Origin: an uncultured bacterium
GTDB taxonomy: Bacteria; Bacillota_I; Bacilli_A; RF39; UBA660
Direction: 5' to 3'
Length of the DNA: 5,954 nt
Assembly (NCBI GenBank): GCA_900314225.1
Contig: OMUM01000213.1
Span: 1-5,954, forward strand
Notes under the pieces: model-generated
What the model saw: only the letters and a program-made list of their open reading frames with translations
What the model was told of the DNA's origin: nothing
The model's database searches: none
Program-made: the position numbers and the translations under genes
Shown here: piece after piece, positions 1 through 4,815 of the stretch
Layout of the letters: the number at the start of each line of letters is the position of its first letter
How positions within the stretch are numbered: position 1 is the first letter of the stretch

Positions 1-2
1 AT

Positions 3-200
3 TTTAATGCTACTCCAGTTGGTTATCGTTACCAAATATCATTTACTATTTTTGTAGATGGTAATTTATCAACTTTTGAAAGTCATGAAATTGCTAATAA
101 TTTGGAAAAAGAAATTATTAATAATTTTCCAGAAATATATTTAACTGTTATTCACGTAAATCCTATAGAAAATGGCAAAAAAAATATTAAGAAAAAATAA
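3..200 (+). CDS. Cation diffusion facilitator (metal efflux) transporter, C-terminal fragment
   Basis: Partial gene: the 5' part lies outside the window, and 65 codons plus TAA (198-200) are visible. The translated tail reads as the cytoplasmic dimerisation domain of CDF transporters, which export divalent metals (Zn, Fe, Mn or Co) in exchange for protons. It shows the usual pattern: GYRYQISF strand, a second strand with VDG, then SxxESHEIANNLE helix, FPEIY, and a last strand VIHVNP, followed by a short Lys-rich tail. The His residues in SHEI and VIHV match positions conserved in the family. The membrane domain that would tell the metal is not present, so the substrate cannot be named. There is no terminator before the next gene, so some read-through into the ATPase gene is possible. 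Confidence 0.85.
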   Translation, partial: FNATPVGYRYQISFTIFVDGNLSTFESHEIANNLEKEIINNFPEIYLTVIHVNPIENGKKNIKKK

Positions 201-204
201 AATA

Positions 205-213
205 TGCTATAAT
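205..213 (+). promoter_or_regulatory. Extended -10 promoter for the ATPase/zinc-ribbon unit
   Basis: TGCTATAAT is a perfect extended -10 (TG-N-TATAAT). The hexamer 17 bp upstream (185-190, TATTAA) is a poor -35, which is common when the TG extension is present. Transcription would start near base 220, giving a leader of about 19 nt that contains a GGGAAAGTGAT ribosome binding site before the ATG at 239. It overlaps the sequence just after the stop codon of the transporter gene. Confidence 0.65.
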
Positions 214-238
214 CATAGTAGATTGGGAAAGTGATATT

Positions 239-1225
239 ATGAATTTAGAAAAAGAGTTTGATAAAGAAGTTGAAAAAAAATTTGATATAAAGGCCAAAAG
301 AATTAGTATTTTGGAAAACTATGGAGAAAATTTTAATAAAAATAATTATATTACTAATCCTGCAATTGGTCGTGATGAGCAGATAAAACAAATGATTTTG
401 ATACTTTTAACACCTGATAAATCAGCTATTTTAACTGGTAAACCGGGTGTTGGTAAAACTGCTATTGTTGAAGGACTAGCTTATCGAATTCAGAGAAATC
501 TTGTTCCTGATATTTTAAAGGGTTATCAAGTTATTAAAATAAATACTGCAGCTTTGCTTGGTACTGATCCTGTAACTGGTGAATCTAAGGTTCAAACTTT
601 AATCGATGAGTTAAAAAATAAGACAAAATTGATTTTATTTATTGATGAAATTCATACTTTAATGGGAACTAAGGGAGAAGCTTTAGACTTTGCTAATATG
701 TTTAAGCCTGCTCTTGATAGAGGTGATATCAAGGTAATCGGAGCAACTACGACAGAGGAATATGAAAGATATATATTAAGAGATAAAGCTTTTGTTAGAC
801 GTTTTCAAAAAGTTGAGGTTCAAGAGCCAACTAGAGAAGAAAATATAAAGATACTTCTTGGAACTCTCCCAAAAATTGAATATAGAACTGGGGCAAAGAT
901 GATGTATTCTCCTTATATACAACAACGAATAATGGCATTTATTACTGATATTACTAGTGAATATAAAAGAATTTATGAAATAGGTTCTAGATATCCTGAT
1001 GTTTCTTTGACTATTGTTCAACAAGCATTTTCTAATGCTTTATTCGAGAATAGACATGAAGTTAATATTATTGATTTTAAAAAGGCTATTATGAATAGTA
1101 AAAATATTTATCCTGATGTTATTAAAAAAAGTATGCCTGAATTTGATAAAATATTTCAAGAACAATTAGACGACTACACAATAAAAAACAAGACAATAAA
1201 TTTGGAGAGACTAGCAGAAGAATAA
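239..1225 (+). CDS. Stand-alone ClpB/ClpC D1-type AAA+ ATPase
   Basis: A 328-residue AAA+ ATPase that matches only the first nucleotide-binding domain of Clp/Hsp100 proteins. There is no Clp N-domain, coiled-coil middle domain or second ATPase domain. Residues 1-38 are charged and unassigned. Then come AIGRDEQI (42-49), Walker A GKPGVGKT (67-74), Walker B LILFIDE (131-137, catalytic Glu137), the family's KPALDRGDIKVIGATTTEEY block with sensor 1 (156-175), the arginine-finger pair R187-R188 in FVRRFQ, and a helical lid with a RYPD sensor-2 region (251-254). The nucleotide site therefore looks functional. One oddity is that the pore loop, usually KYRG in ClpB/ClpC D1, aligns to P111-V112-T113-G114, so the substrate-gripping Tyr is replaced by Val. 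The start is the first ATG after the promoter, with a modest GGGAAAG site (225-231). It lies 13 bp upstream of the zinc-ribbon membrane gene and is presumably co-transcribed with it. The family is clear; the role is unknown, perhaps remodelling a specific partner. Confidence 0.9.
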   Translation: MNLEKEFDKEVEKKFDIKAKRISILENYGENFNKNNYITNPAIGRDEQIKQMILILLTPDKSAILTGKPGVGKTAIVEGLAYRIQRNLVPDILKGYQVIKINTAALLGTDPVTGESKVQTLIDELKNKTKLILFIDEIHTLMGTKGEALDFANMFKPALDRGDIKVIGATTTEEYERYILRDKAFVRRFQKVEVQEPTREENIKILLGTLPKIEYRTGAKMMYSPYIQQRIMAFITDITSEYKRIYEIGSRYPDVSLTIVQQAFSNALFENRHEVNIIDFKKAIMNSKNIYPDVIKKSMPEFDKIFQEQLDDYTIKNKTINLERLAEE

Positions 1226-1227
1226 AG

Positions 1228-1233
1228 AGGAGG
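1228..1233 (+). promoter_or_regulatory. Strong ribosome binding site deciding the start at 1239
   Basis: AGGAGG sits 5 nt before the ATG at 1239. A nearer ATG at 1235 is in another frame, only one base from the site, and runs into a stop after four codons. The 1239 start is therefore the right one. The site is far stronger than that of the ATPase gene just upstream, so the second gene may be made in greater amount. Confidence 0.85.
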
Positions 1234-1238
1234 TATGT

Positions 1239-2351
1239 ATGCGTTGTAAAAAATGTGGAAAAAAATTAAGAGCAAATGAAATTTTTTGTTCATCATGTGG
1301 TTATTACAATGATCCTAGTGATAGTTCTAGCGAAGATTTATACAAAGAAAATAATAATGATTTTTCTTCTGAAGATGATCTTTTAAAAGATGATGATAGT
1401 TTTGACAACGATATTCAAATCCAAGCTACTAATTTTACTGATGGTAAGTCAACTAAAAAGAAAAATAAGTTTTTTGATTTTCAATATGATAGATTTTTAG
1501 AAGCTTATATAGGAGAAGATTATAAAATTGTTGTTAGAAAAAAAATAAATATCTATGCTTTTTTTCTTAATTGGATGTATTTTTTGTATAGAAAGTTATA
1601 TATAATTGGAATAGTAGGATTAATAATAACTGGTATCGTTATAAAATTTTTTACAAACTATTTTATATATTATATTATTATTGTAATGGTTTTATCAGGT
1701 TTACTTTTTAATCCTATATATTTATTGGTTGCAAAGAAGAGAGTTCTCTATATAAAAAGAAAGTCTAAATATGACGACGATTTTTCAATTGAACAATTAT
1801 GTACTAAATATGGTGGAGTAAATTTTGTTGTTACTTTAATTATATATGCTATTTTTTTGATAGTAATGTTTTTATCTATGTATGATGTTGTTTTCCCTCA
1901 AAAACATAATAAATTTTTTAAAGAAAATAGTGAGAATGAAGCAAATTGTTCATCAATGATAAGAAGAATATATTCTTTACGTAGTAATTTAAAAATTGAT
2001 GGAGATGTAAAAGAGGGCGTTTGTAATATTTCAACTGGAACTAATAAAATTTATAATATTTATATTAAAGCTGAAAATAATAATGGTACTTATTATCTTT
2101 TCTATAAAACAAAGGAAAATTATTTGGAATTACAAGGTAATACTCAAAGTATTGCTGAGTTAGAACAAAAAGTAAGTGATAGGAATATAACTGCTGAAGA
2201 GGAATTATTTTTAAATAATTCAAAGAATATAGAATCTAAATATAAAAGTGCTAAAAGTATGGCTAAAACAGAGGATATGCTTATTAAAAAGAATAAAGCA
2301 ACTAGTGAGAAATTGAATTATATTATTACTGAAAAAAATATAAAAAGATAA
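1239..2351 (+). CDS. Zinc-ribbon membrane protein with DUF2628-like core and probable extracytoplasmic domain
   Basis: A 370-residue protein with no recognised name. Residues 3-20 form a four-cysteine zinc ribbon (C3-x2-C6, C17-x2-C20). Residues 26-60 are an acidic Ser/Asp/Glu/Asn linker, followed by a basic KKKNK patch. The stretch AFFLNWMYFLYRK (107-119) resembles the DUF2628 type of small membrane module. Probable membrane helices follow at about 121-138, 141-165 and 194-216. The strongly basic loop KKRVLYIKRK (166-175) between the last two should be cytoplasmic. By the positive-inside rule the zinc ribbon is inside and the C-terminal part (about 217-370) is outside. That outer part has two cysteines (237 and 262) that could form a disulfide, a probable beta-rich region (268-300) and a Lys-rich helical tail. 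If 104-118 also spans the membrane, the topology would flip. The gene follows the AAA+ ATPase after 13 bp and ends at a terminator, so the two probably work together; this is inference from position. Confidence 0.8.
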   Translation: MRCKKCGKKLRANEIFCSSCGYYNDPSDSSSEDLYKENNNDFSSEDDLLKDDDSFDNDIQIQATNFTDGKSTKKKNKFFDFQYDRFLEAYIGEDYKIVVRKKINIYAFFLNWMYFLYRKLYIIGIVGLIITGIVIKFFTNYFIYYIIIVMVLSGLLFNPIYLLVAKKRVLYIKRKSKYDDDFSIEQLCTKYGGVNFVVTLIIYAIFLIVMFLSMYDVVFPQKHNKFFKENSENEANCSSMIRRIYSLRSNLKIDGDVKEGVCNISTGTNKIYNIYIKAENNNGTYYLFYKTKENYLELQGNTQSIAELEQKVSDRNITAEEELFLNNSKNIESKYKSAKSMAKTEDMLIKKNKATSEKLNYIITEKNIKR

Positions 2352-2357
2352 AAATAG

Positions 2358-2393
2358 AAATACATTTCTTTAAAATAAAGAAATGTATTTTTT
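2358..2393 (+). terminator. Intrinsic terminator after the ATPase/zinc-ribbon unit
   Basis: The arms 2358-2372 and 2376-2390 are perfect complements (15 bp) around an AAA loop. The 3' arm runs into a T tract ending at 2393. The hairpin begins 7 nt after the stop codon. The stem is AT-rich, as expected in this genome. A-rich sequence on the 5' side could let it act on the other strand too, but no minus-strand gene approaches from the right. Confidence 0.85.
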
Positions 2394-2544
2394 ATATTTT
2401 TAAATGTTATTAAACGTAGATTTATTCTATGCTTTTTTATTCTAGCTAACTTATTTATTTCTATGATTTTACTTTATAAAAATAAGATATTTTGTAAGTT
2501 GGTAGCAGTATATTATTTATTATTAGTTTCCTATAATGGAAAAC
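2394..2544. other. Gene-free stretch upstream of the glmS promoter
   Basis: About 150 bp of very AT-rich DNA in which no credible gene is seen. The only item worth noting is an imperfect inverted repeat at 2525-2545 (AGTTTCC, then TATAAT, then GGAAAACT, with one bulged A). It touches the -35 box of the glmS promoter and could be an operator, but such repeats are common by chance in DNA this AT-rich. Confidence 0.5.
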
Positions 2545-2573
2545 TTGCGAAAAAAAGATATTTTAGTTATACT
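2545..2573 (+). promoter_or_regulatory. Sigma-A-like promoter of glmS
   Basis: TTGCGA (2545-2550) and TATACT (2568-2573) are separated by exactly 17 bp and match the housekeeping consensus at four or five bases each. The predicted start of transcription is near 2580. This gives a leader of about 57 nt before the ribozyme cleavage site and about 210 nt before the glmS start codon. Confidence 0.7.
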
Positions 2574-2580
2574 ATACACA

Positions 2581-2633
2581 AGATAATTATAGGAAAGGTT
2601 GTAGTAATTATCTCATATTAATAATTTAATATG
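2581..2633 (+). promoter_or_regulatory. Two abutting hairpins in the glmS leader, 5' of the ribozyme
   Basis: Hairpin 1 pairs AGATAATTA (2581-2589) with TAATTATCT (2605-2613), a perfect 9 bp stem with a 15-nt loop. Hairpin 2 starts at the very next base and pairs CATATTA (2614-2620) with TAATATG (2627-2633), 7 bp with a 6-nt loop. It ends three bases before the cleavage site. Together they cover nearly the whole predicted leader from the transcription start. The ribozyme core does not need this region. They may protect the 5' end or keep the leader from misfolding onto the ribozyme; this is inference, and chance pairing in AT-rich DNA is a real alternative. Confidence 0.4.
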
Positions 2634-2635
2634 TA

Positions 2636-2767
2636 AGCGCCAGATCCTTGAATGGATGACGAGGTTAGTAGTTATCGAAATGTTCGGCGGGTGCTACTGC
2701 GGATAAAGGGTTCGTAAGATATATAGGAAAAAATAAAATCAATATTATAACAAAGTATATATCGTCC
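2636..2767 (+). ncRNA. glmS ribozyme: glmS ribozyme (glucosamine-6-phosphate-activated self-cleaving riboswitch)
   Basis: The conserved landmarks are all present in order. GCGCC starts at 2637, and cleavage is expected between A2636 and G2637. GACGAGG follows (2658-2664), then the TTATCGA and TTCGGCGGGTG segments, flanked by the P3 strands AGTAG (2667-2671) and CTACT (2694-2698), then GCGG. CGCC (2638-2641) can pair with GGCG (2686-2689), as in the family's nested pseudoknots. A P4 stem is formed by GATATATA (2718-2725) and TATATATC (2756-2763). GGAT (2701-2704) can close on GTCC (2764-2767). P1 is unusually small: ATCC (2644-2647) with GGAT (2654-2657). The RNA uses glucosamine-6-phosphate as a cofactor to cut the mRNA, and in Bacillus the cut mRNA is then degraded. 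It lies directly before glmS, so this is product feedback. The exact 3' boundary is uncertain by several bases. Confidence 0.95.
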
Positions 2768-2781
2768 ATTGTTTTTGTTAT

Positions 2782-2787
2782 GGAGGA
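2782..2787 (+). promoter_or_regulatory. Ribosome binding site deciding the glmS start
   Basis: GGAGGA lies 4 nt before the ATG at 2792. The earlier in-frame ATG at 2780 overlaps this site and would add Met-Glu-Glu-Tyr in front of the conserved Met-Cys. That would bury the Cys that must be N-terminal for catalysis. Confidence 0.9.
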
Positions 2788-2791
2788 ATAT

Positions 2792-4567
2792 ATGTGTGGA
2801 ATTATAGGATATATTGGAAAGAAAAATCCTGTTGAATTTTTAATAGATGGTTTAAAGAAACTAGAATATAGAGGTTATGATTCAAGTGGCATTGCTATTA
2901 GGGATAAAAATAGTGTTCAATTGATAAAAAGTACTGGAAGAATAAAAAATCTTGAAAATAAAATTAATAATACAAAGGTTTTAGATGGAAATATTGGTAT
3001 TGCTCATACAAGATGGGCTACACATGGTATGCCAACTGTTGCTAATGCTCATCCACATAAAGTTGGAAAAGTTACTTTAGTACATAATGGAATTATTGAA
3101 AATGCAGAAGAATTAAAAGCTAAATTAATAGAAGAAGGGCAGATATTCAAAAGTGATACTGATACAGAGGTTGCCTGTGCTGTAATTAATAAGTATTATA
3201 CTGGTAATCCTATTTCTGCTATTACTAAAGCTACAGATATTTTAAAAGGTTCTTATGCTTTTGGAATAATTTTTGATGATCAAGACAAATTATATGCTGT
3301 TAGAAAGGATTCTCCTTTAATTGTTGGTATAGGTGATTGTGAAAATTATATAGCCTCAGATATTGCTGCGATAATTAATTATACTAATAAATATATGTTA
3401 TTAAATGATAATGAAGTAATTGAATTAACTGATGATAATATAAAAATATATAAAAATAATAAAGAGATAAATAAAGAGGTTTCTACAGCTAATATAAGTG
3501 CAGAGGAAGCTGATAAAGGTGATTATAAGCATTATATGTTAAAAGAAATAATGGAGGAGCCTTTAGTACTTGCTAGAACTTTAAATAAATATATTAATGA
3601 TATGTCTAAAATATATGATATTTCTGGTTATGAAGAAATTCATATTGTTGCTTGTGGTAGTGCTATGTATGCTGGATTGATTGGTAAAAATTTAATTGAA
3701 GAGAAAGCTAATATTAAATGTTTTGTAGAATGTGCGAGTGAATATCGTTATGAGAAAGTAATTTATGATCGAAAAACTTTAGTTATTTTGGTATCTCAGT
3801 CTGGTGAAACGGCTGATACAATTGCTGCAATGCGTAAAGCTAAAGAAAATGGTATTGATACATTGGCTATTGTTAATGTTAAGACTAGTACAATAGCAAG
3901 AGAGGCTGATAATGTTATATTTATTGAAGCTGGTCCAGAGATAGCTGTTGCTACTACAAAAGCATATTTATTACAAGTAGCTATTCTTTCATTAATAGCT
4001 TTAAAAGCAGCTGATAAAAAAGAATTAGAATCTGATTATGAAAAGATATTGAAAAGAGCCAAGAATTTACCAAAAAAATTAAAAACAATATTAGAGGAAC
4101 ATGATAAGTTTTTAGATGTTGCTAAAGATATTTATAAAAATCATGATGTTTTTTATATTGGTAGAGGAGTAGATTATGCTATGTGTCTTGAGGGTAGTTT
4201 AAAATTAAAAGAAGTGTCTTATACACATAGTGATGCTTATCAAGCTGGTGAATTAAAACATGGTACAATATCTTTAATTGAGAAAGATACTCCGGTTTTT
4301 GCTATTATAAGTGATGATAAAATAAAGGATAAAACAGAATCAAATGTTATAGAGGTTGCTTCTCGTGGAGCAAAAGTGTTTACTATAACTAATGATAAAA
4401 ATATTAAGGATCATCATTTTAAATATGTAGTACCAAAAATAGATTATTATTTTCAGCCAATTCTTATAGTACCTCCTCTTCAATTAGTTGGTTATTATGT
4501 AGGAGACTTAAAAAAATTAGACATTGATAAGCCTAGAAATTTAGCTAAATCTGTAACTGTAGAGTAA
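2792..4567 (+). CDS. glmS: Glutamine--fructose-6-phosphate aminotransferase (isomerising)
   Basis: Converts fructose-6-phosphate and glutamine to glucosamine-6-phosphate and glutamate, the first dedicated step to UDP-GlcNAc, peptidoglycan and other amino sugars; cytoplasmic. The product is 591 residues, near the usual 600-610. The N-terminal glutaminase domain (about 2-220) starts MCGIIGYIG, with Cys2 as nucleophile once Met is removed, and has YRGYDSSG (26-33), HTRWATHG (72-79), HNG (98-100) and SDTDTE (121-126). Two sugar-isomerase (SIS) domains follow. The first has ACGSAMYA (287-294), SQSGET (335-340) and EIAVATTKAY (383-392). The second has GRGVDYAMCLEGSLKLKE (458-475) and ELKHG (487-491, His490). 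The C-terminal PRNLAKSVTVE tail (581-591) carries the conserved Lys586. The enzyme looks complete and active. Start 2792 is preferred over 2780 because it gives Cys2 and a properly spaced GGAGGA. It is controlled by the ribozyme in its leader. No terminator follows the stop, so transcripts probably run on into the small gene at 4617. Confidence 0.98.
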   Translation: MCGIIGYIGKKNPVEFLIDGLKKLEYRGYDSSGIAIRDKNSVQLIKSTGRIKNLENKINNTKVLDGNIGIAHTRWATHGMPTVANAHPHKVGKVTLVHNGIIENAEELKAKLIEEGQIFKSDTDTEVACAVINKYYTGNPISAITKATDILKGSYAFGIIFDDQDKLYAVRKDSPLIVGIGDCENYIASDIAAIINYTNKYMLLNDNEVIELTDDNIKIYKNNKEINKEVSTANISAEEADKGDYKHYMLKEIMEEPLVLARTLNKYINDMSKIYDISGYEEIHIVACGSAMYAGLIGKNLIEEKANIKCFVECASEYRYEKVIYDRKTLVILVSQSGETADTIAAMRKAKENGIDTLAIVNVKTSTIAREADNVIFIEAGPEIAVATTKAYLLQVAILSLIALKAADKKELESDYEKILKRAKNLPKKLKTILEEHDKFLDVAKDIYKNHDVFYIGRGVDYAMCLEGSLKLKEVSYTHSDAYQAGELKHGTISLIEKDTPVFAIISDDKIKDKTESNVIEVASRGAKVFTITNDKNIKDHHFKYVVPKIDYYFQPILIVPPLQLVGYYVGDLKKLDIDKPRNLAKSVTVE

Positions 4568-4596
4568 TGAACATTCATAAATATTCTTAATATAAT
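4568..4596 (+). promoter_or_regulatory. Probable promoter of the small membrane-protein gene
   Basis: TGAACA (4568-4573) and a perfect TATAAT (4591-4596) are 17 bp apart, directly after the glmS stop codon. Transcription would start near 4603, practically at the ribosome binding site AAAGGAGA (4603-4610), giving a leader of only about 14 nt. TATAAT-like words are frequent in AT-rich DNA, but the spacing and the four-of-six -35 match favour a real promoter. Confidence 0.55.
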
Positions 4597-4619
4597 AAGA
4601 TGAAAGGAGAATATTTATG
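4576..4619 (+). promoter_or_regulatory. Inverted repeat that would sequester the small gene's start codon
   Basis: CATAAATATTC (4576-4586) and GAATATTTATG (4609-4619) are perfect 11-bp complements around a 22-nt loop. The 3' arm contains the ATG at 4617, the whole spacer and the last two bases of AAAGGAGA. A transcript reading through from glmS would include both arms and could hide the start codon. A transcript from the promoter at 4568-4596 would begin after the left arm and stay open. The stem is almost all A-U, so it may be only marginally stable. Confidence 0.45.
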
Positions 4620-4775
4620 TATAATTATGCATATCCATATCCAATTTATACCAGTCAAGGTACAAATAATAATGATGGTACTAATGGTTGGTGGGCAATA
4701 TTTATTGTTATTATAATTATCTTTTTCTTGTTTTGGGGTTTTGGTGGAAACAATAACAATAATAATTGCCATTAG
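4617..4775 (+). CDS. Small single-helix membrane protein (YjcZ-like in layout)
   Basis: A 52-residue protein. It has a Tyr/Pro/Asn-rich N-terminus (MYNYAYPYPIYTSQG), an N/G/T linker, and one very hydrophobic helix of Ile, Val, Phe and Leu framed by aromatics (WW at 25-26, W40). A short GFGGN tail of six Asn ends in Cys-His. The ribosome binding site AAAGGAGA (4603-4610) is well placed, 6 nt before the ATG. The gene has its own probable promoter and ends inside a strong terminator, all of which argue for a real gene. The layout, with one central helix between Gly/Asn-rich ends, recalls the tiny YjcZ-type membrane or spore-associated proteins of Bacillota. Sequence identity with that family cannot be judged by eye, so no function is assigned. 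The polar Asn-rich tail is unusual. An open frame on the opposite strand (4587-4772) is only its shadow. Confidence 0.75.
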   Translation: MYNYAYPYPIYTSQGTNNNDGTNGWWAIFIVIIIIFFLFWGFGGNNNNNNCH

Positions 4776-4815
4776 AAAAAGTTATGAGTTTTTCATAACT
4801 TTTTCTTTATTTTTT
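4774..4815. terminator. Bidirectional terminator between the small gene and the transpeptidase gene
   Basis: Arms 4774-4787 and 4793-4806 are perfect 14-bp complements with a 5-nt loop (GTTTT). On the plus strand the hairpin is followed by TTATTTTTTT, a good T tract. On the minus strand the 3' arm itself ends with TTTTTCT. The stem starts within the TAG stop of the small gene and ends one base before the stop codon of the minus-strand gene. One compact element therefore serves both convergent genes. Confidence 0.85.

Noticed and set aside
776..1024. Minus-strand open frame inside the ATPase gene
   Set aside because: It is a shadow of a clearly coding AAA+ gene, with no start signal of its own.
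2532..2537. TATAAT upstream of glmS as a second promoter
   Set aside because: The hexamer 17 bp upstream (TATATT) is not a -35 box and there is no TG extension. The 2545-2573 pair is clearly better.
2463..2621. A 52-codon plus-strand open frame spanning the glmS promoter and leader
   Set aside because: It has no ribosome binding site, its translation has no family-like features, and it overlaps the promoter and the leader hairpins.
2780..2791. Upstream in-frame ATG for glmS
   Set aside because: It overlaps the ribosome binding site and would put four residues before the Met-Cys whose Cys must be N-terminal.
4587..4772. Minus-strand open frame opposite the small membrane-protein gene
   Set aside because: The plus-strand frame has the ribosome binding site, promoter and terminator; this one has none and is Ile-rich antisense.
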